Positions 16,411 to 23,994 of a stretch of DNA of 52,199 bases are shown one piece after another. This DNA is from an uncultured bacterium (GTDB lineage: Bacteria > Bacillota > Clostridia > Lachnospirales > Lachnospiraceae), in assembly GCA_905215155.1 (NCBI GenBank), contig CAJMPJ010000025.1, positions 1 through 52,199 on the forward strand, in the 5' to 3' direction. The number at the start of each line of letters is the position of its first letter. Position 1 is the first letter of the stretch. A program made the translations under genes and the position numbers. Below the pieces are notes generated by a model. That model made no database searches. It saw nothing but the letters and a program-made list of their open reading frames with translations, and was not told the DNA's origin.

Positions 16411-17657
16411 TCAGCCATCTCCTCATCTAAAATCAGTACTGCCTGCAGCATTGCATTGGCACATGCTTCAATGTCTCCCGGAGTGGAATACTCTTCTTTG
16501 CAATGGCTTTTTCCGTCAATGCTTCTGACAAATATCATTCCGCTGTCCGCTATGACTGCAACATTGGAAGCATCATGTCCCGCCATGCTGACCAGCTCCA
16601 CCGGAGGGAATCCTGTCTGCTCGATTCCCCGGCTGACCGCACCAATCACCACATCACTCATAGGCTGTGCGGGCTGGTTTAAGATAATGCTCCTATGTAT
16701 TTTTACTCCTCTTCGGGACTCTATTTCTTTCATTCTTTCATTGATCTGATGCTGCAGCTTTATCTTTTTTTCTTCATTGGATATCCTTACATCCAAAATC
16801 ATTTCGGTATGATCTGAAATGATATTGGCTTCATTGGGCAGGTTTTTGATATAGCCAATGGTTCCCACGATGTCTTTATCCTGTAATTCCAGCAAGATAG
16901 CTTCCATTGCAAGTGCTGCCTCACATGCACCTAACAATGCATCCTTTCGGCTGTCCATCATGGTGGTTCCTGCATGGTTCGCCTCACCGGTTACGGTTAT
17001 CTGCTCCCGGTAAATTCCTGTAATGGCAGAAACACAGGCGACCGGTAAATCCATCTTCTCCAACCGGTTTCCCTGTTCGATATGGCACTCAAGATATGCC
17101 CCAATTTCCTCTTTGCCCGGTATTTCCCCCCACTTTTCAAGGCCGCCTCCAAGTCTTTGAATCCCTTCCACCAGATTTTCTGTTGTATCTCTATGGGAAT
17201 AATTCATGAGCTGGTCTTTTTTTATCCTCCCTGCCAGGGCTTTGCTGCCAAGGGTGGAGATGCCGTAAGGGTTGGGCTCCTCTCCGGTAAAGGAAACGAT
17301 CATCAGAGGATGCTTTAGTGTGATCTTTTGCTCTGCAATTGTCTCTGCAACCTCCGTTGCCATCAGGACCCCGAGAGCACCGTCGTACTTTCCTCCGTTT
17401 GGAACCGCATCGTGGTGAGAGCCGAGAACAATGGCCTTTTTATTTCCGCCGTTTTCCACATGGAGCCACATGTTTGCAATGCCATCCACAATTGTTTCCC
17501 TGTGAAACACTTCTTTCCAGTACTCCATCAGCCACTGCCTGGCAAGTAAATCCGCTTCGCTTCCCAAGGCCCGGTCAATGCCTCCTTCCGGATTTTCACC
17601 AATGGTTCCTAATGTTTGTACGTTTTTTATTAAGCGATCAATATTTATGTTATTCAT
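16407..17657 (-). CDS. M20-family Zn hydrolase (N-carbamoyl/N-formyl-L-amino acid amidohydrolase)
   Basis: About 416 residues from ATG 17657; the frame extends to ATG 17711, but that start has no Shine-Dalgarno and lies in a dyad. The start is uncertain, because the best Shine-Dalgarno (AAAGGAG) is directly before a third ATG at 17681. Metal ligands are visible in GSHHDAVPNGGKYDG, FTGEEPN, ECHIEQG and the C-terminal DGKSHCKEE. The family (HyuC, allantoate amidohydrolase, beta-ureidopropionase) removes carbamoyl or similar groups from L-amino acids. Here it could hydrolyse N-formyl-L-glutamate in place of HutG, for which no gene is present. It is coupled by a 4-bp overlap to the amidohydrolase. 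Confidence 0.8.
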   Translation of the reverse strand: MNNINIDRLIKNVQTLGTIGENPEGGIDRALGSEADLLARQWLMEYWKEVFHRETIVDGIANMWLHVENGGNKKAIVLGSHHDAVPNGGKYDGALGVLMATEVAETIAEQKITLKHPLMIVSFTGEEPNPYGISTLGSKALAGRIKKDQLMNYSHRDTTENLVEGIQRLGGGLEKWGEIPGKEEIGAYLECHIEQGNRLEKMDLPVACVSAITGIYREQITVTGEANHAGTTMMDSRKDALLGACEAALAMEAILLELQDKDIVGTIGYIKNLPNEANIISDHTEMILDVRISNEEKKIKLQHQINERMKEIESRRGVKIHRSIILNQPAQPMSDVVIGAVSRGIEQTGFPPVELVSMAGHDASNVAVIADSGMIFVRSIDGKSHCKEEYSTPGDIEACANAMLQAVLILDEEMAE

Positions 17658-17698
17658 GGGCTTCTTTTTTATTGGTTTCATTCTCCTTTTATAAAATG

Positions 17699-17714
17699 TG
17701 AATGTTTTCATTCA
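17699..17714. promoter_or_regulatory. TGAATG-N4-CATTCA dyad before the M20 gene
   Basis: A 6-bp perfect inverted repeat with a TTTT spacer lies just upstream of the catabolic genes and just after the rpiR terminator. The same half-site occurs at the start of other genes of this cluster (22598-22609, 20411-20426 and 18688-18693), so it may be the operator of the local RpiR-type regulator. Confidence 0.35.
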
Positions 17715-17733
17715 TGGCAGGATATAGAAAAAC

Positions 17734-17761
17734 ACTGTAAATCCCTGATCCTATCTACAGT
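17734..17761 (-). terminator. Weak terminator after the RpiR-type regulator gene
   Basis: ACTGTA (17734-17739) and TACAGT (17756-17761) form a 6-bp stem with a 16-nt loop. The T-run on the minus-strand side is interrupted, with a stronger T7 on the plus side. It may only attenuate read-through into the catabolic genes. Confidence 0.4.
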
Positions 17762-17801
17762 TTTTTTCATCCTTATTCCAAGCAAAACTCGTTTTCGTCC
17801 T

Positions 17802-18659
17802 CTAACGGTAAAACACGCCGTACTTATTGTCGTAACTCTCGATCATTTCCAGTCTTTTATCCAAATCAGGAATCTTCTTTGACACATCCCGCAGGGTCAG
17901 ATTAATAAAAGCCATGGGGGTGCTGTATAAATCAAAAATGGAGGTGGTTGTAATGGGTACAACAATGGAGGGGATCTCCGCCTGTATGGTGGGCGATACT
18001 CTTCGGTCGGTCAAGGCATATATAGAAAAGCCTTCCCTCTTCAGTTCCACTAATTTTTCCACCAGTGCTTTGGAGTACCTTGGAAAGCAGGTGGAAATAA
18101 TCAATGTTTGCTCCCGGTTCTCCAGATAAAAACGATTCCAGCCATTGGAATCCGGTGTCACGATCTCCACCTGATCCCTTAACTTATCCAGCAGATATTT
18201 CATATAGGGCAGTAAGGTTGCAGACATTCTGGCTGAAACCAGGAATATCTTTTCTGCTTTTACAATGTCATCCACCATCTTCTCATAAAGCCTTCCCCCT
18301 AAAATGGAGGTCAGCTCCCGCATGTTGCCTGCCTCTTTCAGCAGAATGTCATCCACCTTTTTTTTGCCCGATTTGGTATAGTGGTAGCGTTGAGGGGCCG
18401 TCAATTCCTCTGTCACCATCTTTTGGAGATGTTTATAAAAATCACTGTAGCCTTTAAATCCCATTACCATGCAGAATCTGGAGACACTTCCCTGGCTCAC
18501 ACCGCAGTTTTTAGCAACCTCCTCAGCCGTCATAAAGATGATTTTCCGATATTCTTTTTCAAGATAAAATGCCAGCTTTTTATAGGTTTCTGATTCGCTT
18601 GCGGCCTTGGCCATCGCATGAAACAGCTCTTCAATGTTTGAGTATTCTGTTCTCTCCAT
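17802..18659 (-). CDS. MurR/RpiR family transcriptional regulator
   Basis: 285 residues. The N-terminal HTH_6 domain has AEEVAKNCGVSQGSVSRF (about 42-59). The C-terminal SIS domain (about 125-255) includes FLVSARMSATLL and IISTCFPRYSKAL, the ligand pocket region. RpiR proteins usually bind phosphosugars, but many control amino-acid and imidazole catabolism, and HutR-type members exist. ATG 18659 follows GAGGACC. It lies between the ABC importer genes and the catabolic genes on the same strand, with its own weak terminator, so it probably regulates both blocks. Confidence 0.85.
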   Translation of the reverse strand: MERTEYSNIEELFHAMAKAASESETYKKLAFYLEKEYRKIIFMTAEEVAKNCGVSQGSVSRFCMVMGFKGYSDFYKHLQKMVTEELTAPQRYHYTKSGKKKVDDILLKEAGNMRELTSILGGRLYEKMVDDIVKAEKIFLVSARMSATLLPYMKYLLDKLRDQVEIVTPDSNGWNRFYLENREQTLIISTCFPRYSKALVEKLVELKREGFSIYALTDRRVSPTIQAEIPSIVVPITTTSIFDLYSTPMAFINLTLRDVSKKIPDLDKRLEMIESYDNKYGVFYR

Positions 18660-18747
18660 AGGGGGTCCTCTTTTCGTTTTCCTTAATCATTCATACAGTA
18701 TTGTACCATACAAATTTCTATATGAAAATTTTCCTTCACTCCGATGA

Positions 18748-19551
18748 TCAGATCCCCTCTTTCATCAGCTTCATGCTTTCTTCCCGGATCAGTTCAAACG
18801 CTCTCATTTTATATTCAATAAACTTCTGGGAGGATTTTACCCGATAATTCCGTGGTCTGTCTAAATCAATGTCTATTATTTCACGTACTCTGCCGGGACG
18901 GGCGGACATGACCACCACCCGATCGGCTAAAAAGACCGCTTCTTCCACATCATGCGTTACCATAACGATAGTCTTTGGTGACTTCTGCCACACATCCAGC
19001 AGCAATTCCTGCATGATTTCCCTGGTTGTGGTGTCCAATGCTCCAAATGGTTCATCCAACAGCAGAATACTTGGATCATTTGCCAGTGCCCTTGCAATGG
19101 CAACTCTCTGCTGCATCCCACCGGACAAAGACTTTGGATAGAGCTTTTCAAATCCTCTCAATCCCACCAAATCAACATATTGGTTTACAATCTCATGAAT
19201 CTCTGCATTGGTCTTTTCTTTCTTTTGTTTCAGCCCAAACCCAATGTTTTTCTCTACGCTGAGCCACGGAAACAGGGTATACTTTTGAAACACCATTCCC
19301 ACCTCTGCGCTGGGTTTGGTCAGTTCCCGGTTATCGTATATGATCGTTCCGCTGGTCTGCTCGGTCAAGCCTCCGATCATGCGGAGCAGGGTTGATTTTC
19401 CACAGCCGGAAGTCCCAAGGAGTGCCACAAATTCTTTTCGGTGTACATGTAGGTTTGTTTTTGAAAGTGCATGGACATCACCGTTCTTTGTATGATAAAC
19501 CTTCTCAATATCAATGATGTTCAATCCATGATTTTCCAGATTCTTATCCAT
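18748..19551 (-). CDS. ABC transporter ATP-binding protein (SsuB/TauB-like)
   Basis: 267 residues from ATG 19551, with AAAGGAG 8 nt upstream; an earlier ATG at 19578 overlaps the permease gene and lacks a site. Walker A GTSGCGKST, the signature LSGGMQQRVAIARAL, Walker B LLLDEPFGALD and the switch His (VMVTHDVEEA) are all intact. It belongs to the nitrate/sulfonate/taurine class. With the permease and lipoprotein upstream it forms a complete importer for the cluster's substrate. Confidence 0.88.
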   Translation of the reverse strand: MDKNLENHGLNIIDIEKVYHTKNGDVHALSKTNLHVHRKEFVALLGTSGCGKSTLLRMIGGLTEQTSGTIIYDNRELTKPSAEVGMVFQKYTLFPWLSVEKNIGFGLKQKKEKTNAEIHEIVNQYVDLVGLRGFEKLYPKSLSGGMQQRVAIARALANDPSILLLDEPFGALDTTTREIMQELLLDVWQKSPKTIVMVTHDVEEAVFLADRVVVMSARPGRVREIIDIDLDRPRNYRVKSSQKFIEYKMRAFELIREESMKLMKEGI

Positions 19552-19567
19552 ACCACTAGCTCCTTTC

Positions 19568-20386
19568 CTAAGATTCATTCCATGGAAATAATAACTTTTT
19601 TAAATATAATCCCAGCATATCTAAGAACAATCCAATGAATCCGATTGTTATGATTCCTACAAATATCTTATCCACCCAAAATTGTCTGCCTGCCTGTGAA
19701 ATCATAAATCCGATTCCTTTCGAGGCACCTACCATTTCAGCAACAATGATATAGGTCCATGCCCAGCCTAACACCACACGCAGGGTGTCAATCACATCGG
19801 GCAGACATTTTGGAAGAATGATCTTCCACAGAACTTCCAGCTTGGAAACTCCCAGGGTATAGGACACCTCAATCAATTCTCCGCTGACATTGCGGACATT
19901 ATTGGCTACCATAAGAATAATCTGTGCAAAACTCCCTACTATAATAATAGCAACCTTGGCTTCCTCTCCAATTCCAATCCACAAGATAAACAGCTGGATA
20001 AAGGCAGATGCCGGTAAATATCGGATAAAAGAAAACATGGGTTCCCAGAATGCGGAGCAGGGAGCATAGGTTCCAATCAAAATCCCCAAAGGGATTCCTA
20101 CCACCGAAGAGATCAGAAAACCAATCAAAACTCTTTGTACGGACATTTGTATATCCAGTAAAAATCCCCCTTTTGTAAACATGGTAAAGGCGGTGGCAAC
20201 GGTCTTGACGGGGGTAGGCAAAAACATTTGATCTACCTTTATAACATACGATGCAATTCCCCACAGCAAAAAGATCAAAAGAAATGCAAAGGCTGACAAT
20301 GTCACATATGCGTTTTTACTGATTGTCCCTTTGGGGGTAAACGAATCGGATAATTTCTTTAAAAGTCCCATTTTCATTTCTTTCAT
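19568..20386 (-). CDS. ABC transporter permease (SsuC/TauC-like)
   Basis: About 272 residues from ATG 20386; the frame extends to ATG 20413, but neither start has a strong ribosome-binding site. Six hydrophobic segments are visible. The EAA loop that contacts the ATPase is TLGVSKLEVLWKIILPKCLP, near the C-terminal third. It is of the BPD_transp_1 type used for sulfonates, taurine and thiamine precursors. It is followed after 16 bp by the ATPase gene and preceded by the binding-protein gene. Confidence 0.85.
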   Translation of the reverse strand: MKEMKMGLLKKLSDSFTPKGTISKNAYVTLSAFAFLLIFLLWGIASYVIKVDQMFLPTPVKTVATAFTMFTKGGFLLDIQMSVQRVLIGFLISSVVGIPLGILIGTYAPCSAFWEPMFSFIRYLPASAFIQLFILWIGIGEEAKVAIIIVGSFAQIILMVANNVRNVSGELIEVSYTLGVSKLEVLWKIILPKCLPDVIDTLRVVLGWAWTYIIVAEMVGASKGIGFMISQAGRQFWVDKIFVGIITIGFIGLFLDMLGLYLKKLLFPWNES

Positions 20387-20444
20387 GACTTCCCTTGATT
20401 CCTTCCTAAACATTCCATGATGAATGATGTTTTACGCCTGTTCC

Positions 20445-21530
20445 TTATTTTAACCGCTCCAGATAATCGCCTGTAATCATTTTCTTGGAATCCGGCACCT
20501 CATTGATCAGTCCCATATCAATCCACAATTCTGAGGCCATATCCGCAATCGTATAGATATCTGTCTCAAAATAGGAGAGATTTTTTGCTTCATCGTATAA
20601 TTCGATCTCGGATTCCATAGCGGCCTTCAGACTGTCACCGCTGTCATTTCCCGTATATTCTGCCATAATTTTATAAGCATCCTCAGGATTGCTCTTTATG
20701 TAGTCAAGGGCATCATACCATCCGCTTACAATCGCCCTTACCGTTCCGGGATAAGATTTAATAAAATCATTATCCATAGCCAAAGCATCTAAAATAATGC
20801 CTGGTGTGGCAGAACTATCAATCATGACGGAGTCGCCTTCTGTCTCTTTTGCTTTTGAAAGCCATGGTTCCCAGGTTACGGCTGCATCCACTTCCCCTGC
20901 AATAAAAGCCGCTCCCGCATCACCGGAACTCATATTCACTGCCTGAACATCGTCCAGCGTCATTCCTTCTTTCTGCAGAAGATACTGGAACCAGAAGTAG
21001 GAAGCACCGCCGGTGGTATCCAGTGCAACGGTATGGCCTGCCAGGGATTTTACATCTTTTAAATCAGACTTTGCAATCAGACCATCTCCGCCTGCGGAGG
21101 TATCAAGTGCTAATACGACGGAAATATCCATTCCGCTGGCCTTGTTTAAAACATGGGTATCTATGGTTGTTGACATACCCTGAATCCTCTTTGCCATCAG
21201 TGCACTTTTACTGTCTGTTTTGCTTTCAAAAAGCTGAATGGATACGTCAGCACCGTGATTTTTGAAAAATCCTTTCTGCTCTGCCAGATACATCGGTGCA
21301 AATCCAATCCAGGAAGACTGACCGATGATGGTATTGCCTTCATAAAACGCCAGATCACCTTCTGCTGCCGGCTGCTTGGTGGTTTCAGCGGTTTTTGTTG
21401 TTTCTGCCTGACTGGACGGTGCTTCTGTGGAAGCTGAGTTTCCCTTTGATTCGGTGGAACTGCTGCCGCAGCCTCCTAAAAGAGCGGTTGTCATTGTGAG
21501 TGCGAAAAATAATGCCAGAAATTTTTTCAT
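20445..21530 (-). CDS. ABC transporter substrate-binding lipoprotein (NMT1/TauA-like)
   Basis: 361 residues. The N-terminal signal has the lipobox LLGGC with Cys21 as the lipid anchor, followed by a Ser/Thr-rich linker to about 55. The mature part matches NMT1/SsuA proteins: IGQSSWIGFAPMYLAEQKGFF, DTTGGASYFWFQYLLQ, and INEVPDSKK at the end. AAGGAGGAAAAGG precedes ATG 21530. The ligand cannot be read from the sequence. From context it should be the compound that feeds the hut/AcnX genes, for example urocanate, imidazole-lactate or a betaine-like imidazole. Confidence 0.87.
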   Translation of the reverse strand: MKKFLALFFALTMTTALLGGCGSSSTESKGNSASTEAPSSQAETTKTAETTKQPAAEGDLAFYEGNTIIGQSSWIGFAPMYLAEQKGFFKNHGADVSIQLFESKTDSKSALMAKRIQGMSTTIDTHVLNKASGMDISVVLALDTSAGGDGLIAKSDLKDVKSLAGHTVALDTTGGASYFWFQYLLQKEGMTLDDVQAVNMSSGDAGAAFIAGEVDAAVTWEPWLSKAKETEGDSVMIDSSATPGIILDALAMDNDFIKSYPGTVRAIVSGWYDALDYIKSNPEDAYKIMAEYTGNDSGDSLKAAMESEIELYDEAKNLSYFETDIYTIADMASELWIDMGLINEVPDSKKMITGDYLERLK

Positions 21531-21572
21531 CCTTTTCCTCCTTGTGCATGCTGTTTTGTCTGTGATTTATGA

Positions 21573-22541
21573 TTAAGGGTTTACCCAATCAGCAGGTTCT
21601 TTCCCCTCATACATACATAACCCGTTTTCTACGGTCCTCCGCTTTAAATCTGCGTAGGATTGTGCAGATAAATAAGAGATGTGGGGTGTTACAATGATAT
21701 TTTCCACCGATAATATGGTCTCTGATACTGTTGGCGGCTCGTTGGTGATTACATCCAGGCAGGCGCCTGCTATTTTCTTTTCTCTTACTGCCTCAATCAA
21801 ATCCTGTTCTGCAACGGTGCCTCCTCTCGACGTATTGATAAAGTAAGCCGTTGGTTTCATCAACTCAAAATGTTCTTTTTTCAACAGATGTTTTGTCTCT
21901 TGGGTGTATTTTACATTCATGCTGACATAATCCGCGGTCTTTAACCCTTCTTCCATGCTGACCGGCTGGATGAAAGAAGCTTCCAACTGCTCTTTCGTAA
22001 GAAACGGATCATAGCCGGTCACCCTGACTCCAAGTAATTGCACCCGCTTCGCAACGGCTCTTCCGATTGTTCCGCATCCAATGATAAAAAGAGTGGTTTC
22101 GGAGATTCTGGGGGCGATCTTTAAAATCGCCTGCGCTCCCCACTTTCCATCTTTTAAGGAATCCTTGTATTCGGTCAGACATTTGTTGAATGTGTACATG
22201 GCGGCTATGATATAGTCTGCAATATCCTCAGCGCAGTACCCCTGCACATTGGTAACTTTAATTCCTTTTTCCTTTGCGGCCTTTATGTCCACACGGTCAT
22301 ATCCGCCTCCATACACAGCAATTCCTTTGCACCGTTCCAGTTTGTTTATGGTTTCAGCGGTTATAGACGTATAAATCTGAGTCAAAATAAGATCTGCCTG
22401 ATAACCAAACGCATTTAAATCATGCTCAAAATCATATCCGGAAAACCGGATATCTGCTTGCGGGTATCTCTCGGCAAGAATTCTCTTCTCTTCTTCATAG
22501 TCCGGCCATTCTTCGTCAATAATCCAGATTAAGGGACTCAT
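21573..22541 (-). CDS. D-isomer-specific 2-hydroxyacid dehydrogenase
   Basis: 322 residues from ATG 22541, which has GGAGGTG 5 nt upstream; the frame extends 48 more codons of non-homologous sequence. The Rossmann motif IGCGTIGRAVAKR, the catalytic Arg in INTSRGG, the Glu in VITNEPP and the catalytic His in VTPHISYLS are present. It should interconvert a 2-keto acid and a D-2-hydroxy acid with NAD(H). It is the first gene of the cluster. Imidazole-pyruvate/imidazole-lactate would link it to the hut genes, but this is an inference; phosphoglycerate-like or branched substrates are possible. Confidence 0.85.
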   Translation of the reverse strand: MSPLIWIIDEEWPDYEEEKRILAERYPQADIRFSGYDFEHDLNAFGYQADLILTQIYTSITAETINKLERCKGIAVYGGGYDRVDIKAAKEKGIKVTNVQGYCAEDIADYIIAAMYTFNKCLTEYKDSLKDGKWGAQAILKIAPRISETTLFIIGCGTIGRAVAKRVQLLGVRVTGYDPFLTKEQLEASFIQPVSMEEGLKTADYVSMNVKYTQETKHLLKKEHFELMKPTAYFINTSRGGTVAEQDLIEAVREKKIAGACLDVITNEPPTVSETILSVENIIVTPHISYLSAQSYADLKRRTVENGLCMYEGKEPADWVNP

Positions 22542-22597
22542 GTTACACCTCCGGCAATTAATAATATCATTATATTTCCAATTTCTATTAATGAGTT

Positions 22598-22609
22598 CAT
22601 TCATGAATG
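22598..22609. promoter_or_regulatory. Perfect palindrome CATTCATGAATG in the leader of the catabolic cluster
   Basis: A 12-bp perfect palindrome lies about 40 nt downstream of the predicted start of transcription and 57 bp before the dehydrogenase start codon. A binding protein here would act as a roadblock repressor. It shares its half-site with the dyad at 17699-17714. Confidence 0.45.
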
Positions 22610-22656
22610 GGTAAAAAAAACGCTCTGGCTGCTGCCAAAACGTCTTTGTTTGTATT

Positions 22657-22685
22657 ACCATAGCATCAAATACCTGAAGCGTCAA
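22657..22685 (-). promoter_or_regulatory. Promoter of the dehydrogenase-ABC importer genes
   Basis: On the minus strand TTGACG (22685-22680) and TATGGT (22662-22657) are 17 bp apart, predicting a start near 22650 and a leader of about 110 nt that contains the CATTCATGAATG palindrome. Confidence 0.6.
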
Positions 22686-22846
22686 TTATTATTTTAATTA
22701 TTTTCAAATAAAAGGTGTGGAGTTTATAATGTATGGAAATTGATGAAAAATAGACAAAATAACAAACTCATTGGTTATTAAATCAAAGTTGTTATTATAT
22801 TGACCTGAGATATAATCCGGCGATCGGATACGAATGGGGTGTGGCT

Positions 22847-23947
22847 TTACTCTCCATCCCCCATTAATATATCTGCAATCCGTTTACTGGCAAATCCATC
22901 TCCGTAAGGATTGCTGGCTTGGGACATTTGATCGTATTCCTCATTATTACTTAATAGCTTTTTAACAGACAAGTAGATATTTTCCTCTTCTGTTCCCACA
23001 AGACGCAGGGTACCGGCTGCAATTCCTTCCGGCCGCTCCGTTGTGTCCCGCATAACAAGGACTGGCTTTCCAAGGCTTGGAGCTTCCTCCTGAATACCTC
23101 CGCTGTCCGTTAGTACCAGGTAAGACCTTGCAAGGAAATTGTGGAAATCAAGCACATCCAAAGGCTCTATAATATGGATTCGCTCTTCCCCGTTAAAAAC
23201 AGCATAAGCAATCTGCCGGACCAGGGGATTTAAATGAATGGGATAAATGACTTTTACATCCGGAGTCTCCGCAATAATCCGTTTGACGGCACAAAACATT
23301 TGCTGCATGGGAGTTCCCATGTTTTCTCTCCGATGGGCGGTCAGCAGGATCAGCCGGCTTCCCGATGCCCAGTCTAACTCCTTATGATAATAATCCTTTT
23401 GAACGGTTGTCTTTAATGCGTCTATTGCCGTATTTCCGGTCACATAGATTTGATCTGCCGGTTTCCCTTCTTTGAGCAGATTCTGTCTTGCCTGCTCCGT
23501 GGGGGCAAAATGATACTTTGCTATGATACCGACGGCCTGCCGGTTAAATTCTTCGGGATAAGGGGAATGAATCTTATAGGTTCTCAGTCCCGCCTCCACA
23601 TGGCCAATGGGAATCTGTAAGTAAAAGCAGGCCAGGGCCGTGGCAAAGGTTGTGGTCGTATCGCCGTGGACCAATACCATATCCGGCCGTTCATTTTGAA
23701 GGATTTGTCTGATTGCGTTTAAAATATTTATTGTAATCTCAAACAGGGTCTGATTTTCCTTCATAATACAAAGATCATGATCCGGAGCCACGTCAAATAC
23801 CTCCAGTACCTGATCCAGCATGGTCCGGTGCTGACCGGTCACGCAGACACTTACCCGGACATTCTTTCTTGTTTTTAATTCTTTCACAAGCGGACACATT
23901 TTTATGGCTTCCGGCCTTGTCCCAAATACCACCATTATATGTTTCAT
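22847..23947 (-). CDS. wecB: UDP-N-acetylglucosamine 2-epimerase (non-hydrolysing)
   Basis: 366 residues from ATG 23947, with GAGGTG 7 nt upstream; an in-frame ATG at 23962 has no site. Hallmarks are FGTRPEAIKMCPLVKEL at the N-terminus, HGDTTTTFA, HVEAGLRTY, TAHRRENMG and LTDSGGIQEEAPSLGKP. It interconverts UDP-GlcNAc and UDP-ManNAc in the cytosol. It is the last gene of the exopolysaccharide cluster, 47 bp after the GH8 gene, and so may supply UDP-ManNAc for a ManNAc-containing polymer or for teichoic acid. Confidence 0.92.
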   Translation of the reverse strand: MKHIMVVFGTRPEAIKMCPLVKELKTRKNVRVSVCVTGQHRTMLDQVLEVFDVAPDHDLCIMKENQTLFEITINILNAIRQILQNERPDMVLVHGDTTTTFATALACFYLQIPIGHVEAGLRTYKIHSPYPEEFNRQAVGIIAKYHFAPTEQARQNLLKEGKPADQIYVTGNTAIDALKTTVQKDYYHKELDWASGSRLILLTAHRRENMGTPMQQMFCAVKRIIAETPDVKVIYPIHLNPLVRQIAYAVFNGEERIHIIEPLDVLDFHNFLARSYLVLTDSGGIQEEAPSLGKPVLVMRDTTERPEGIAAGTLRLVGTEEENIYLSVKKLLSNNEEYDQMSQASNPYGDGFASKRIADILMGDGE

Positions 23948-23994
23948 CGTCAAGCACCTCATTGGTTTTTCAGAAATTTGTATTCAAAAAGGGG

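Noticed and set aside
22542..22685. 48-codon N-terminal extension of the 2-hydroxyacid dehydrogenase
   Set aside because: The extension runs through the predicted promoter and palindrome and has no family similarity; GGAGGTG precedes ATG 22541.
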